The notes: generated by a model not told the origin, from the letters alone. A DNA stretch of 64,000 nt from Sphingomonas faeni (GCF_003053745.1 NZ_QAYE01000004.1:186001-250000), one strand, 5' to 3'. Positions 33,383 through 44,079 are shown, numbered from the stretch's first letter. Numbers and translations: made by a program.

Positions 33383-33389
33383 GTTTCCC

Positions 33390-34667
33390 GTGAAGACGAT
33401 TTTCGCGGTATCGAGCGGACGGCCGCCAGCGGCGATCGGCGTCGTTCGGGTGAGCGGGCCTCAGGCGTTTGCCGCGGCCGAGGCGCTGGCGGGACCGCTG
33501 CCGGTTCCGCGCCATGCCAGCCTCCGGGGACTGCGAGACACCGATGGGGCGTTGCTCGATCGCGCGCTGGTGATCGCGTTTCCGGGACCCGCGACGGCGA
33601 CTGGCGAAGACCTGGTCGAGTTTCATTGCCACGGTGGTCGGGCGGTGATCGCGGCGGTCGAGCGTGTGCTGTCGGGAATGCCAGGGTTGCGGCACGCCGA
33701 GCCGGGGGAGTTCACCCGCCGCGCTTTGACCAACGGGCGGATCGACCTGACCGAGGCGGAGGGGCTCGCCGATCTTCTCGAAGCCGAAACCGAGAGCCAG
33801 CGCGTCGCGGCGATGACGGCCGCGGAAGGGCGGGTGAGTCAGGCCGTTCGCGGTTGGATGGACTCGGTCGCGATGCTGTCCGCGCGGGTCGAGGCGATGC
33901 TCGACTTCGCCGAGGAGGATGACGTTGCGAGCGATACCGCCGCGTTCGACGCGATCGTCTCGGAAATCGCCGCGCTCGCCGCGCATATCGAGGCGGTGGT
34001 CGATGCCCCGCCGGTCGAGCGGTTGAAGGACGGCTTGCGCGTCGTCATCGGCGGTCCGCCGAACAGCGGCAAGTCGACGCTGCTCAACCTGCTCGGCGAG
34101 CGCGATGCGGCGATCGTCTCGCCGATCTCAGGAACGACACGCGACCGGATCGACGTGCCGGTGACGCGGAACGGTGTCGCCTATGTGCTGACCGACACTG
34201 CCGGTTTGATCGATACGCTCGACCCGATCGAAGCGATCGGTGTCACGCGTGCGGAGGGTGCGATCGCCGCGGCGGACATCGTGATGTGGCTGGCCGATAC
34301 CGCGCCGCCCCGCGGGGATGCGATCTGGATTCATGCGCGCGCCGATCTGCCGGGGCGCGGAGAGTTGCCCGCTGACCGGACATTGGCGGTCTCGCAGAAC
34401 GACCGGGAATCGCTCGATGCCCTTTGGGATGAACTGCATTGGCGAGCGATTGCTATGCTGCCGCGTGGCGATGAGATCGCATTGAAGCAGCACCAGCGCC
34501 GACAATGCGCTGCGGCGGTCGAGGCTCTTCGGTATCGAAGCTCGGACGCGCTTATCGTTGCGGAACAGCTTCGACAGGCTCGCGCGATCCTTGCTGGTGT
34601 GCTGGGGCTCGATGCCACCGGAGAGATGCTGGACGCACTGTTCGGACGTTTCTGCATCGGGAAGTGA
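33390..34667 (+). CDS. mnmE: tRNA modification GTPase MnmE
   Basis: 425 aa from GTG 33390. The N-terminal folate-binding domain has AVSSGRPPAAIGVVRVSGPQ; the inserted G domain has GPPNSGKSTLLNLL (near residue 222) and GTTRDRID with DTAGLIDT; the C-terminus ends with the catalytic FCIGK. With MnmG it installs the 5-aminomethyl-type modification on wobble uridines of tRNA. It is encoded next to mnmG, with a parS site directly after its stop. Confidence 0.95.
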   Translation: MKTIFAVSSGRPPAAIGVVRVSGPQAFAAAEALAGPLPVPRHASLRGLRDTDGALLDRALVIAFPGPATATGEDLVEFHCHGGRAVIAAVERVLSGMPGLRHAEPGEFTRRALTNGRIDLTEAEGLADLLEAETESQRVAAMTAAEGRVSQAVRGWMDSVAMLSARVEAMLDFAEEDDVASDTAAFDAIVSEIAALAAHIEAVVDAPPVERLKDGLRVVIGGPPNSGKSTLLNLLGERDAAIVSPISGTTRDRIDVPVTRNGVAYVLTDTAGLIDTLDPIEAIGVTRAEGAIAAADIVMWLADTAPPRGDAIWIHARADLPGRGELPADRTLAVSQNDRESLDALWDELHWRAIAMLPRGDEIALKQHQRRQCAAAVEALRYRSSDALIVAEQLRQARAILAGVLGLDATGEMLDALFGRFCIGK

Positions 34668-34683
34668 TGTTCCACGTGGAACA
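34668..34683. promoter_or_regulatory. parS centromere site between mnmE and mnmG
   Basis: TGTTCCACGTGGAACA is a perfect 16-bp palindrome matching the ParB-binding consensus. It starts one base after the mnmE stop codon and is about 3.3 kb from parB. Confidence 0.93.
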
Positions 34684-34721
34684 TCTTTGACGCGTCGGTC
34701 GCGGCGTTCTACGGCCGTGAC

Positions 34722-36557
34722 ATGTTCGATGTAGTGGTGGTTGGCGGTGGCCATGCCGGAACCGAAGCCGCAGCCGCGGCGGCGCGGAGGGGCGCGCGTA
34801 CCGCGCTCGTGTCGTTCGACGCTGCGCATATTGGCGCGATGTCGTGCAATCCGGCGATCGGTGGGCTCGGTAAAGGGCACATGGTTCGCGAGGTCGACGC
34901 GTTCGATGGGCTGATCGGACGCGCGGCCGATGCTGCCGCGATCCACTATCGGATGCTCAATCGCAGCAAGGGTTCGGCGGTGCAGGGGCCTCGGATCCAG
35001 GCCGATCGGCGTCTCTATTCCGGTGCTATCCAGGCGATGCTTGCGGCCACGGCAGGGCTGTCGATCGTCGAGGGCGAGGCGACGGCGTTGCACTTCGACG
35101 GCGATCGCGTGGCGGGTGTCGTGCTGGCGGATGGCGCGATCGTGGAGGCACGAGCGGTCGTGCTGGCGACCGGCACGTTCCTCGGCGGACGTATCTTCCG
35201 AGGGGATGACCGCGAGGAAGGGGGTCGGATCGGTGAGCGTGCGGCCAAGCCACTTGCCGACCAGCTGCGTGCGCGGAACCTGCCGATGGCGCGGCTGAAG
35301 ACGGGGACGCCACCGCGGCTCGATGGGCGCACGATTGATTGGGGCGCACTCGCCGAGCAGCCGTCGGACCTCGATCCCTGGATGATGTCGCCGATGACCC
35401 GTGCTCGTCCATTGCCCCAGATCGCCTGTGCCATCACGCGGACGACCGATCGGACGCATGCGATCATCCGCGAGGCGTTTCATCGGTCGCCGCTGTTCAC
35501 CGGTGCGATCGAGGCGGCGGGGCCGCGTTACTGTCCGTCGATCGAGGACAAAGTGCATCGGTTTGGCGACCGCGATGGGCATCAGGTTTTCCTCGAACCC
35601 GAGGGTCTCGATGACGCGACCGTCTATCCGAACGGGCTGTCGACGTCGCTGCCGGTCGAGGTTCAGGCGGCGATGCTTGCCAGCATTCCGGGGCTCGAGC
35701 GCGTGACGATGACGATGCCGGGTTATGCGGTCGAGTATGATTATATCGACCCGCGGGCGCTTGATACGCGGCTTGCGCTGGGAGCGATCGAGGGGGTGTT
35801 CTGCGCGGGGCAGATCAACGGCACGACCGGGTATGAGGAAGCGGCGGGGCAGGGGCTTGTCGCTGGGCTCAATGCAGCTGCGTATGCGTGCGATCTGGCG
35901 CCGGTGATCCTGGATCGTGCGTCGAGCTATCTTGGGGTGATGATCGACGACCTGACGCTGCAGGGTGTTACCGAGCCGTATCGGATGCTGACGGCGCGGG
36001 CGGAGTTCCGATTGTCGTTGCGCGCGGATAACGCTGAGACGCGGCTGGGCGGGATTGCGGAGGCGGCTGGGTGTCTTGGACCCGAGCGGCTGGCGCATCA
36101 GCATGCACTGGCCGAGGACCGTGATCGTTTCCGGTCGGCGCTCGATTGCGAGCGGACGGCAACCGAGGTTGCCGATCAGGGCGTTGCGATTGGTCGGGAC
36201 GGTGCACGGCGGACTGCGTTCGACTGGCTCCGGTTCGAAGGCGTGACGCTCGCGCATGTCGCGCCGGACGCTGCGGCGGGGATCCCGATGGCGGTCGTTG
36301 ACGAAGTGTTAGAGGACGCGCGCTACGCTCCGTATATCGAGCGGCAGGCGCAGGAGGTCGCGCGGTTGCGGGCCGACGAGGCGATCCGTTTGCCGGAGGA
36401 CCTTGCCTATGATCGCGTGCCGGGTCTTTCGAACGAGATGATCGATCGCCTGAGCGCGGCGCGGCCGACCTCGCTGGCGGCGGCGGCGCGGGTGCGGGGG
36501 ATCACCCCGGCGGCTTTGTCCGCTGTATTATTGCATACGAAACGAGTGCCAGCATGA
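34722..36557 (+). CDS. mnmG: tRNA uridine modification enzyme MnmG (GidA)
   Basis: 611 aa FAD protein. The N-terminal motif [20 protein letters not shown] binds [23 protein letters not shown] and the conserved [16 protein letters not shown] follow; the C-terminal helical domain is complete. It works with MnmE in wobble-uridine modification. It overlaps rsmG (36554-36557), and the order mnmE-mnmG-rsmG-parA-parB is the classical origin-proximal cluster. Confidence 0.96.
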   Translation: MFDVVVVGGGHAGTEAAAAAARRGARTALVSFDAAHIGAMSCNPAIGGLGKGHMVREVDAFDGLIGRAADAAAIHYRMLNRSKGSAVQGPRIQADRRLYSGAIQAMLAATAGLSIVEGEATALHFDGDRVAGVVLADGAIVEARAVVLATGTFLGGRIFRGDDREEGGRIGERAAKPLADQLRARNLPMARLKTGTPPRLDGRTIDWGALAEQPSDLDPWMMSPMTRARPLPQIACAITRTTDRTHAIIREAFHRSPLFTGAIEAAGPRYCPSIEDKVHRFGDRDGHQVFLEPEGLDDATVYPNGLSTSLPVEVQAAMLASIPGLERVTMTMPGYAVEYDYIDPRALDTRLALGAIEGVFCAGQINGTTGYEEAAGQGLVAGLNAAAYACDLAPVILDRASSYLGVMIDDLTLQGVTEPYRMLTARAEFRLSLRADNAETRLGGIAEAAGCLGPERLAHQHALAEDRDRFRSALDCERTATEVADQGVAIGRDGARRTAFDWLRFEGVTLAHVAPDAAAGIPMAVVDEVLEDARYAPYIERQAQEVARLRADEAIRLPEDLAYDRVPGLSNEMIDRLSAARPTSLAAAARVRGITPAALSAVLLHTKRVPA

Positions 36558-37174
36558 CCGAAGACGAAGCGCAGAGCTGGACCACCGAGCGGTTCGGGGC
36601 GGCAGCGACCGAGCGCTTGAACGCGTTCGTGGCGATGGTCGTCGAGGAAGCGCCGCATCAGAATCTGATTGCGCCGTCGACGATCCCGACGATCTGGGAC
36701 CGGCACGTGGTGGATTCGCTCCAGCTCGTCGCGCTCGCAGGGGTGGGCAGTTCCTCAAAGCGCTGGCTTGATATCGGTACCGGCGGGGGGTTTCCCGGCA
36801 TGGTCGTTGCGCTGGTACGCGAGGGGCCGGTAGATCTGGTCGAGCCCCGTCGGCGGCGTGCGGACTTCCTCCAGCTTTGTGTCGCTCGGCTTGGGCTTGG
36901 CGAGCAGGTCCGCGTTCATGCCTCGAAGGTTGAGAATGCCGCAGCCGACGCTTCGATCATTTCGGCTCGTGCGGTTGCATCGTTGCAAAACCTTTTGCGT
37001 GGCGCGGCGCACTGCGCCACAACGGAGACGCGGTGGTTGCTTCCTCGGGGGCGTTTCGACGAGGAGGAGCTGGCCGCGCTCAAGCAGCATTGGCGGTTTA
37101 TGTTCCACGTGGAACAAAGCGTCACGAACCCGGAGTCGTCGATCGTGGTTCTGGATCGGGTAAGCGCGCGATGA
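36554..37174 (+). CDS. rsmG: 16S rRNA (guanine527-N7)-methyltransferase RsmG
   Basis: 206 aa Rossmann methyltransferase. The SAM-binding motif [16 protein letters not shown] begins near residue 71 and [12 protein letters not shown] is nearby. It methylates G527 of 16S rRNA; loss in other bacteria gives low-level streptomycin resistance. A perfect parS site is embedded near its C-terminus, encoding MFHVEQ. It overlaps parA by four bases (37171-37174). Confidence 0.94.
   Translation: MTEDEAQSWTTERFGAAATERLNAFVAMVVEEAPHQNLIAPSTIPTIWDRHVVDSLQLVALAGVGSSSKRWLDIGTGGGFPGMVVALVREGPVDLVEPRRRRADFLQLCVARLGLGEQVRVHASKVENAAADASIISARAVASLQNLLRGAAHCATTETRWLLPRGRFDEEELAALKQHWRFMFHVEQSVTNPESSIVVLDRVSAR
37101..37116. 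promoter_or_regulatory. parS centromere site inside rsmG
   Basis: TGTTCCACGTGGAACA, a perfect palindrome identical to the site at 34668. It lies in the last 25 codons of rsmG, 55 bp before parA. Confidence 0.93.
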
Positions 37175-37953
37175 TCACCATCGCGGTCGCCAATCAAAAG
37201 GGCGGGGTGGGCAAGACCACCAGCGCCATCAACCTCGCGACCGCGCTCGCCGCGACGGGGATGCGCGTGCTGCTGGTCGATCTCGATCCGCAGGGCAACG
37301 CGTCGACCGGGCTCGGCATCGGCCATTCGCAGCGCGAGCGGTCGAGCTATGACGTACTGGTCGGCGAGACGTCGATCGAGGACGCGGTGGTGCATACGCG
37401 CGTGCCGCGGCTCGATATCGTCCCCGCGACGGTCGACCTGTCGGGCGCGGAGATCGAGCTGGTCGATTTCGATGCGCGCACGCACCGACTCGATCGTGCG
37501 GTGAAGGCGGCGCAGGGACCGTGGGATATCGCGCTGATCGATTGCCCGCCGTCGCTGGGGCTGCTCACGATCAACGCGATGGTCGCGGCGGACTCGCTGC
37601 TCGTGCCGCTGCAATGCGAGTTTTTCGCGCTTGAGGGGTTGTCGCAGTTGTTGAGCACGGTCGAGCGCATCCGCCAGCGGTTCAATCCGGGTCTGTCGAT
37701 CCTCGGCGTAGCGCTGACAATGTTCGATCGCCGGAACCGGTTGACCGACCAGGTCTCGGCGGACGTTCGCGCTGTGCTGGGCAAGGTCGTGTTCGAAACG
37801 GTGATCCCGCGCAACGTGCGACTGTCGGAGGCGCCTAGCCACGGATTGCCTGCCCTGATCTACGATCACCGGTGTTCGGGGTCGCAGGCGTATATTGCGC
37901 TGGCGCGTGAGCTCATCGGGCGGCTTCCGGCAACTGCGCAGGTTGCGGCATGA
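37171..37953 (+). CDS. parA: Chromosome-partitioning ATPase ParA
   Basis: 260 aa from ATG 37171. The deviant Walker A NQKGGVGKTTSAINLA starts near residue 8, followed by LLVDLDPQGNASTG, IALIDCPPSLG and the C-terminal VIPRNVRLSEAPSHG. ParA binds DNA non-specifically and moves ParB-parS complexes to opposite poles. It starts within the rsmG stop and overlaps parB (37950-37953). Confidence 0.95.
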   Translation: MITIAVANQKGGVGKTTSAINLATALAATGMRVLLVDLDPQGNASTGLGIGHSQRERSSYDVLVGETSIEDAVVHTRVPRLDIVPATVDLSGAEIELVDFDARTHRLDRAVKAAQGPWDIALIDCPPSLGLLTINAMVAADSLLVPLQCEFFALEGLSQLLSTVERIRQRFNPGLSILGVALTMFDRRNRLTDQVSADVRAVLGKVVFETVIPRNVRLSEAPSHGLPALIYDHRCSGSQAYIALARELIGRLPATAQVAA

Positions 37954-38852
37954 GCGACGGTAACAAACGCGGCCGGCCGGGGCTGGGCAGGGGCCTCAAC
38001 GCGCTGCTCGGTGAGATGGCGCGCGAGACGCCGGTGTCGGCCGATGGTGCGGCGCAGCAATCGTCGGGCGTGCGGATGCTGCCGGTCAGCTCGCTGTCGC
38101 CGCATCCCGATCAGCCGCGGCGGCATTTCGATGAGGCGATGCTCGACGAGCTGGCCGCATCGATCGCGTCGCGCGGATTGATCCAGCCGATCGTGGTTCG
38201 CCCGCATGGGCATGATTTCCAGATCGTTGCTGGTGAGCGGCGTTGGCGGGCGGCACAGCGCGCGCGGCTGCACGAGGTGCCGGTCGTCGTCCGCGACTTC
38301 GACGACGCTGAGACGCTCGAGATCGCGCTGATCGAGAACATTCAGCGCGAGGATCTCAACGCGATCGAAGAGGCTCAGGCGTATCAGCGGCTGGCGGGCG
38401 AGTATGGGCATACGCAGGAGGTGCTCGCTAAGATCGTCCACAAGTCGCGCAGTCATGTGGCGAACCTGCTGCGGTTGCTCGAATTGCCGGCGCAGGTGCA
38501 GTCGCAGGTGGTCGATGGATCGCTGTCGATGGGGCATGCTCGGGCGTTGCTGGGGTCGCCGGATGTGGAGTCGCTAGCGGACCAGGTCGTGTCGCGGGGG
38601 CTGTCGGTGCGCGAGACCGAAAAGCTGGCGCGTGATGCGAAGCCTGGGCGGAGCCGTGGTGGTGGTGGTGGTTCGTCCGAGCCTCGGGTGCCGGATGCGG
38701 ATATCGCGGCGTTGGAGCGGCAGTTGGCGGATTTGCTGGGGTTGCAGGTGCGGGTGGCGCATACCGAGACTGGGGGGACGTTGACGTTGAATTACTCGAC
38801 GTTGGACCAGCTCGATATGGTGTGTCAGCGGTTGACGGGTGGGGCGATCTAA
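37950..38852 (+). CDS. parB: Chromosome-partitioning protein ParB
   Basis: 300 aa. It opens GRPGLGRGLNALLGEM, then has the CTPase motifs (HPDQPRRHFDEA, GERRWRAAQRARL near residue 96, ENIQREDLN) and the helix-turn-helix IVHKSRSHVANLLRL that reads parS. The C-terminal dimerisation domain follows a glycine-rich linker. Three parS-type sites are present in this window. Two palindromic repeats follow the stop. Confidence 0.95.
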   Translation: MSDGNKRGRPGLGRGLNALLGEMARETPVSADGAAQQSSGVRMLPVSSLSPHPDQPRRHFDEAMLDELAASIASRGLIQPIVVRPHGHDFQIVAGERRWRAAQRARLHEVPVVVRDFDDAETLEIALIENIQREDLNAIEEAQAYQRLAGEYGHTQEVLAKIVHKSRSHVANLLRLLELPAQVQSQVVDGSLSMGHARALLGSPDVESLADQVVSRGLSVRETEKLARDAKPGRSRGGGGGSSEPRVPDADIAALERQLADLLGLQVRVAHTETGGTLTLNYSTLDQLDMVCQRLTGGAI

Positions 38853-38861
38853 CCACGCGCT

Positions 38862-38931
38862 CCGTTCGTGCTGAGCGAAGTCGAGGCACCTGCGTGCTGG
38901 ACCATCCTTCGACTTCGCTCAGGACGAACGG
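38862..38931. repeat. Inverted repeat, family G copy 1
   Basis: CCGTTCGTGCTGAGCGAAGT and TTCGACTTCGCTCAGGACGA arms face each other across about 25 bp. Related copies are at 62881-62951 and, degenerate, at 63882-64000. Confidence 0.9.
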
Positions 38932-38971
38932 GGATAGGGAAGCGTGGAGGGGAGAGGGAGGACCAATATTC

Positions 38972-39066
38972 TCCGTCATCCCGGCGGAAGCCGGGACCCA
39001 CGGTTGCGGTCCGCTTCGTTAGTGATCGCACCCTATCCATGGGTCCCGGCGTGCGCCGGGATGACG
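38972..39066. repeat. Inverted repeat, GTCATCCCGGCGGAAGCCGG type
   Basis: The arms begin CCGTCATCCCGGCG and end CGCCGGGATGACGG; inner sequences GGACCCA and TGGGTCC also pair. It lies between the converging parB and holA genes, just after a family G element. Confidence 0.9.
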
Positions 39067-39120
39067 GAAGGTGTGTGGACGGTTATTAGAAGGACATGCC
39101 GCGGCGAAGCGCGCTCAAGA

Positions 39121-40140
39121 TTAGTTTCGCCGTGCGATCGCTTGGGATAGCGCCACCACGGCAGCTTCCGCCACCACACCGCCGGCATTCCCCGATGCCA
39201 TGATCGCCCGCTCGGCAGTCCGTACACGCTGGATCGCAGTGGCGAGCATCGTCGGGGTCCAGCGGCGTAACGACCTAGCCGTGCTGGCCTCTTCCTTGAA
39301 GAACACGCGGTGGCGTTTCATCACCGCGTCGACCGCTTCGCCGCGGTCGATTTCGCCGCGCATGTCGGCGAGCGCGATCAGGCGACGGACGAGTTGGCGG
39401 AGCCAGGGGATCGGCGAGGTGCCGGCTTCCTCCAACACCGCGAGTTCGGCGCCGAGATCGTCGGCCCGGCCCTCGATGACGGCGTCGATCGCGCGGCTCA
39501 TTTCAGCATCGCCGAGGTCCGCGCCGACCGCGTCGAGCGCGTGGTGATCGAGGTCCGCAGGGCGATCGGGGGCGGCGTCGAGGTACAGCGCGAGCTTCTC
39601 GATCTCTCGCGAAATGACGGCGCGGTCGCCGCCAGTCGTATCGACGAGGCGGCGGGCGACGCCGGGGGCGGGGCGGAGGCCGTTCTCGTTGGCGATCGTC
39701 GTCGCGAGGCGTTCTGCGTCCTGCGCGGTTGGGGCGTAGCAGGCGAACGCCATCGCGCGTGGGGAGTCGATCGCGAGCTTGACGATCTTGGCGGTGGATT
39801 TGACGGTCGGGGCGATCGCGACGACCGGGTTGCCGACGCGTTCGGCCGCGAGGAGGTTGGTGAACGCTTCGAGGCTTTCCTCGCCGGCCGACGCGACGCG
39901 GACGAACCGGGCCCCGGCGAACAACGATAGCGACGCGGCTTCGTCGGTCAGCCGGCCGGGGTCGCTCTTGAGCGTCGAGCCGTCGAGATCGACGCGTTCG
40001 GCATCCGCGCCCATCGCCTTGGCCAGCACGCGGGCGAGGTCGCTTGCGCCAGCCTCGTCAGGGCCGTGGAGCAGGTACAGGCGGATGTCGCCGCCCGGTT
40101 TGGCCAGCGCACCGCGGATCTGGCCGGCGCTGGCCTTCAC
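39121..40140 (-). CDS. holA: DNA polymerase III delta subunit
   Basis: 339 aa AAA+-like clamp-loader subunit. It starts [31 protein letters not shown] and contains the delta-type collar domain (EIEKLALYLDAAPDRPADLD; WLRQLVRRLIALADMRGEID). Delta opens the beta sliding clamp. Its ATG overlaps the lptE stop (40137-40140), giving the order leuS-lptE-holA, which is conserved in Proteobacteria. Confidence 0.92.
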   Translation of the reverse strand: MKASAGQIRGALAKPGGDIRLYLLHGPDEAGASDLARVLAKAMGADAERVDLDGSTLKSDPGRLTDEAASLSLFAGARFVRVASAGEESLEAFTNLLAAERVGNPVVAIAPTVKSTAKIVKLAIDSPRAMAFACYAPTAQDAERLATTIANENGLRPAPGVARRLVDTTGGDRAVISREIEKLALYLDAAPDRPADLDHHALDAVGADLGDAEMSRAIDAVIEGRADDLGAELAVLEEAGTSPIPWLRQLVRRLIALADMRGEIDRGEAVDAVMKRHRVFFKEEASTARSLRRWTPTMLATAIQRVRTAERAIMASGNAGGVVAEAAVVALSQAIARRN

Positions 40141-40667
40141 TTGGCGGGCGTAGTGGCCTGCGCCGCGGCGTCCGCAGGCGTGTTGCGTGCATATAGCGCA
40201 ACGCGCGCGACGATCTGGTCGGCGACGATCTGCGACAGGCGTTCGAGCGCGGTATTCTCGGCCGCGATCGTCGCATATTCGGAGCGGACGACGTCGATGC
40301 CGGCGTCGGAGCCGGCGGTCGCGTCGAGCAGCACCGAGTTGTCGCCGATCCGAACGAGCTGATAGCGCGCGCGCAACGTGCGGCGTTCGCGCGAGACGCT
40401 GTCGTCGGTGCGGACGCCGAGGCCGCTGATCGTGTCGTCGAGGCGGATGTCGATCCGGTAGAGCGCAGGTGCGCCGTTCGAGGGCAGGCGATCGCGTAGC
40501 GCGGTGGCCATCAGCCAGCCGTTCTTGCCCGCGATCGGCGCGATCTCGACCTGGCCGAGCGCGCCCGCGACCGGACCACTGCTGCCGCCAGCATAGAGCG
40601 GATGCAGGCCGCAGCCGGACAGTGCGGGGGCCAGCGCAAGTGCGCCGAGGATCGCTAGGCGCTTCAT
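40137..40667 (-). CDS. lptE: LPS-assembly lipoprotein LptE
   Basis: 176 aa. The signal peptide [19 protein letters not shown] ends in a lipobox (LSGC), followed by GLHPLYAGG, the usual start of alphaproteobacterial LptE. It should plug the LptD barrel and help deliver lipopolysaccharide or sphingolipid-type glycolipids to the outer membrane. It overlaps both leuS (40664-40667) and holA (40137-40140). Confidence 0.88.
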   Translation of the reverse strand: MKRLAILGALALAPALSGCGLHPLYAGGSSGPVAGALGQVEIAPIAGKNGWLMATALRDRLPSNGAPALYRIDIRLDDTISGLGVRTDDSVSRERRTLRARYQLVRIGDNSVLLDATAGSDAGIDVVRSEYATIAAENTALERLSQIVADQIVARVALYARNTPADAAAQATTPAK

Positions 40668-43345
40668 GCGACGATGTTCACGAGACGGTCGGGCACGACG
40701 ATCACTTTCCGGGGCGGCTTGCCCTCGAGCAGGCGGACGATCTTTTCGGAGGCGAGCGCGGCGGCTTCGACCTCGTCCTTCGGTGCGCCCTTGGGGAAGA
40801 CGAGCGTGTCGCGCAGCTTGCCGTTGACCTGCACCGCGATGGTCACCTCGTCGTCGACCAGCATCGCCGGATCGACGATCGGCCAGGCGGCGTCGGCGAT
40901 CAGGCCGTCATTGCCTGCGGTCGCCCAGGCTTCCTCGGCGACGTGCGGGACCATCGGACTGACGAGCAGCAGCAACGTGCGGATGGCCTGTTCGCGGTCC
41001 GCGGACGGTGCCGCCTTCTCGATCGCGCTGCACAAGCTGTAGAGCCGCGCGACTGCCTTGTTGAACTGCAAGGCATTGATATCGCTCTCGATACCGACGG
41101 TCGTGCGGTGGCAGAGTTTACGCAAGGCGATGTCTTCGCCCTCGGCCTTGGCCGCATCGTCCGACTCGATGAGGCGCCACAGACGCTGGACGAACCGCCA
41201 CGCGCCTTCAATGCCGGATTCGCTCCAGGGGAGATCGCGCTCGGGGGGCGAGTCGGAGAGCACGAACCAGCGCACCGCGTCGGCGCCGTACTGGTCGACG
41301 ATCGGCTCGGGATCGACGGTGTTCTTCTTCGACTTCGACATCTTCGTCACGCGACCGACCGTCACGGGGCCTCCGGTCGCGATCTCGATATACCCTGAAT
41401 CGGTCTTACGGACTTCGTCGGGAGACAGCCACTTGGTCTTTACCGGCGCGTCGCTCGTATCGTCGTCGTCGGTCTCGGACTCGGGCTGCGCGTCACCGGC
41501 GTCGCCTCGGCTATAGGTCTCGTGCGTGACCATGCCTTGCGTGAACAGCCCGGCGAACGGCTCGGCGATGTCGAGCATGCCGATATGCTTCAGCGCACGC
41601 GTCCAGAACCGCGCGTAGAGCAGGTGCAGGATCGCATGCTCTACGCCGCCGATATACTGGTTGACCGGCAGCCACTTCTCCGCGCCCGACCGGTCGAACG
41701 GTTTCGCGTCCGGCTGGCTGGCGAAGCGGATGAAATACCACGACGAATCGACGAACGTGTCGAGCGTATCGGTCTCGCGCCCCGCAGGGCCTGCGCAGGA
41801 CGGGCAGGGGACGTGCTTCCAGGTCGGATGGCGATCGAGCGGGTTGCCGGGGATGTCGAACGAGACGTCCTCGGGCAGCACGATCGGCAGCTGGTCCTTG
41901 GGCACCGGCACCGCGCCGCACGCGTCGCAGTGGATGATCGGGATCGGCGTGCCCCAGTAACGCTGGCGGCTGACGCCCCAGTCGCGCAGGCGGAACACGG
42001 TCGTGCCCTTGCCCCAGCCTTCGCCCTCGGCGCGCTCGATCACGACGCGCTTGGCGTCCTCGATATCCATGCCGTCGAGGAAGTGCGAGTTCACGATCGT
42101 GCCGGCGCCGGTCCAGGCGGTGTCGCCGACGAACACGGGGGTCTCGTCATCGCCTTCGCTGACGACGCGCTTGACGGGCAGGTCGTATTTGCGCGCGAAA
42201 TCGAGATCGCGCTGGTCGTGTGCGGGCACGCCGAACACCGCGCCGGTGCCGTATTCCATCAGCACGAAGTTCGCGATGTAGACGGGGAGGTGCCACGTCT
42301 TGTCGAGCGGATGTACCGCGCGGATGCCGGTGTCGAAGCCGAGCTTTTCCTGCGTATCGAGTTCCGCCGCAGTGGTGCCGCCACGCTTGCAGAGTTCGAT
42401 GAAGGCTGCGGCGTCGGGGTTCGTCTCGGCGATGGCGCGCGCGATCGGGTGATCGGCGGCGACCGCGACGAAGCTGGAGCCGTACATCGTGTCGGGGCGG
42501 GTGGTGAAGACTTCGACGCTCTCTATTCCCTTCCCGCTTGCGGGAGGGGTCAGGGGAGGGGAGGCATCCTCGGACGCTGCCGCCGCGTTCGTGTCAGGCC
42601 CTCCCCCGACCCCTCCCGCGAGCGGAAGGGGAGCAGTGAGGTCAAACTTGAACTGCAGGCCCTGGCTGCGGCCGATCCAGTTTTCCTGCATCAGCTTGAC
42701 CTTGTCGGGCCAATGCTCGAGCGCGCCCAACCCGTCGACCAGTTCGTCGGCGAAGTCGGTGATCTTCAGGAACCACTGCGACAGCTTCCGCCGCTCGACC
42801 AGCGCGCCCGAGCGCCAGCCGCGGCCGTCGATCACCTGCTCGTTGGCCAGCACGGTCATGTCGACCGGATCCCAGTTTACCGCCGATTCCTTGCGGTAGA
42901 CGAGGCCAGCCGCGAACAGGTCGAGGAACAGCGCCTGCTCATGCCCGTAATATTCGGGCTCGCACGTCGCCAGTTCGCGCGTCCAGTCGAGCGCGAAGCC
43001 GAGGCGCTTCAGCTGCGCCTTCATCGTCGCGATGTTGGCGCGCGTCCAGTTGCCCGGATGCACGCCCTTTTCCATCGCCGCGTTCTCCGCGGGCATGCCG
43101 AACGCGTCCCAGCCCATCGGATGGAGCACTTCCATGCCCTTCATCCGACGGAACCGAGCGAGCACGTCGCCCATCGTGTAGTTCCGGACATGCCCCATGT
43201 GGATGCGCCCCGACGGATAGGGAAACATCTCGAGCACGTACGAGCGCGGCTTGGTCGACAGGTCGTCGGCGGCGAACGTCTTGCGCTCGTCCCAGACCTT
43301 CTGCCACGCCGCGTCCGCCTTCAACGCATTGAAACGCGACGCCAT
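40664..43345 (-). CDS. leuS: Leucyl-tRNA synthetase with in-frame palindromic repeat insert
   Basis: 893 aa from ATG 43343-43345. Class I motifs are present: [13 protein letters not shown] (HIGH region) and KMSKSKKN (KMSKS). The editing domain has [14 protein letters not shown]. Just before it, residues about 239-273 are an unusual Pro/Gly/Ala-rich stretch (starts [11 protein letters not shown], ends LTPPASGKG) encoded by a palindromic DNA repeat at 42528-42631; other LeuRS proteins have a short loop here. The frame is kept and flanking sequence is intact, so the enzyme should be active. It overlaps lptE. Confidence 0.95.
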   Translation of the reverse strand: MASRFNALKADAAWQKVWDERKTFAADDLSTKPRSYVLEMFPYPSGRIHMGHVRNYTMGDVLARFRRMKGMEVLHPMGWDAFGMPAENAAMEKGVHPGNWTRANIATMKAQLKRLGFALDWTRELATCEPEYYGHEQALFLDLFAAGLVYRKESAVNWDPVDMTVLANEQVIDGRGWRSGALVERRKLSQWFLKITDFADELVDGLGALEHWPDKVKLMQENWIGRSQGLQFKFDLTAPLPLAGGVGGGPDTNAAAASEDASPPLTPPASGKGIESVEVFTTRPDTMYGSSFVAVAADHPIARAIAETNPDAAAFIELCKRGGTTAAELDTQEKLGFDTGIRAVHPLDKTWHLPVYIANFVLMEYGTGAVFGVPAHDQRDLDFARKYDLPVKRVVSEGDDETPVFVGDTAWTGAGTIVNSHFLDGMDIEDAKRVVIERAEGEGWGKGTTVFRLRDWGVSRQRYWGTPIPIIHCDACGAVPVPKDQLPIVLPEDVSFDIPGNPLDRHPTWKHVPCPSCAGPAGRETDTLDTFVDSSWYFIRFASQPDAKPFDRSGAEKWLPVNQYIGGVEHAILHLLYARFWTRALKHIGMLDIAEPFAGLFTQGMVTHETYSRGDAGDAQPESETDDDDTSDAPVKTKWLSPDEVRKTDSGYIEIATGGPVTVGRVTKMSKSKKNTVDPEPIVDQYGADAVRWFVLSDSPPERDLPWSESGIEGAWRFVQRLWRLIESDDAAKAEGEDIALRKLCHRTTVGIESDINALQFNKAVARLYSLCSAIEKAAPSADREQAIRTLLLLVSPMVPHVAEEAWATAGNDGLIADAAWPIVDPAMLVDDEVTIAVQVNGKLRDTLVFPKGAPKDEVEAAALASEKIVRLLEGKPPRKVIVVPDRLVNIVA
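42528..42631. repeat. 104-bp palindromic repeat inserted within leuS
   Basis: Arms of about 33 bp (42528-42560 and 42599-42631) are near-perfect reverse complements: CCTTCCCGCTTGCGGGAGGG against its counterpart with CCTCCCGCGAGCGGAAGG. The arms share GGGAGGGGTCGGGG with the intergenic repeat at 6612-6764. The element is read in frame as part of LeuRS. Confidence 0.92.
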
Positions 43346-43356
43346 TATATCAGTCC

Positions 43357-43798
43357 TCAGCCCGCGATCGAGGCGCGGCGCAGGTCGCGGGCCTTGGTCA
43401 GGATGATGTCTTCCAGCTTCTGCGTGGTCGCGGCCTGCACCGGCGACGAGACCCACTGGCCGTTGCGATTGACTTCGCGGAGGGCAGCGACGCGCAGCGC
43501 ATCGGCGCGCAGATCCTGGTCGAGGATCGAGACCGTCACCTTCATGCGCTCGGTCGGCGTCTGCGGATTGATGTACCAGTCGGTGACGATCACGCCGCCA
43601 TTTGAGTCGGTCTGGAGCAACGGCATGAAGCCCAATGTGTCGAGGCTCGCGCGCCACAGGTAGCTGTTCACGCCGATCGTCGTGATCTTCGACGCGGCGA
43701 GATCCGCCTTGGGACGCGCGGAACCGCCGCCGCATGCGACGAGAGGCAGGGCAAACAGCACGACTGCGATACGCGAGCGGCGGAACATGGGCATCATC
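43357..43798 (-). CDS. DUF3576 family lipoprotein
   Basis: 146 aa from ATG 43796-43798, chosen because AGGA lies eight bases upstream. The signal peptide ends in a lipobox (LPLVAC) followed by [11 protein letters not shown]. The body contains [21 protein letters not shown] and [12 protein letters not shown], characteristic of DUF3576 (PF12100), a family of alphaproteobacterial exported proteins often encoded before leuS. Eleven bp separate it from leuS, so it likely heads the leuS-lptE-holA operon. Confidence 0.87.
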
Positions 43799-44079
43799 CT
43801 GGCAAGAAAATCAGCCCTTGCTCTACAGGCGAGCCCGCGCGCCCGCAAGCAGACGCCGGCGTGCGCGACGAGCGTATGCGCGGAGGGCTGGCCGATCCGG
43901 GAAAGCGACCGATTCGGTAGCGCTATCGCGGCGATCTGTGTGCTGATTGCAACACTGTCGGACAATTCGGCGACGAAGGGTGGGAATGGGCGGTTCTGCG
44001 GCCTTTGCTGTGGATCAATTCATGTTAGATGCGGTTTAACAGGATCCGATTACGGGATTCGAAGGACAGATTCGTTGTG

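Noticed and set aside
34128-36257. 709-codon frame antisense to mnmG
   Set aside because: Same antisense artefact; mnmG is complete on the plus strand.
41522-43663. 713-codon frame antisense to leuS
   Set aside because: Mirror of leuS codon bias; no domain or start signal; the minus strand carries all class I synthetase motifs.
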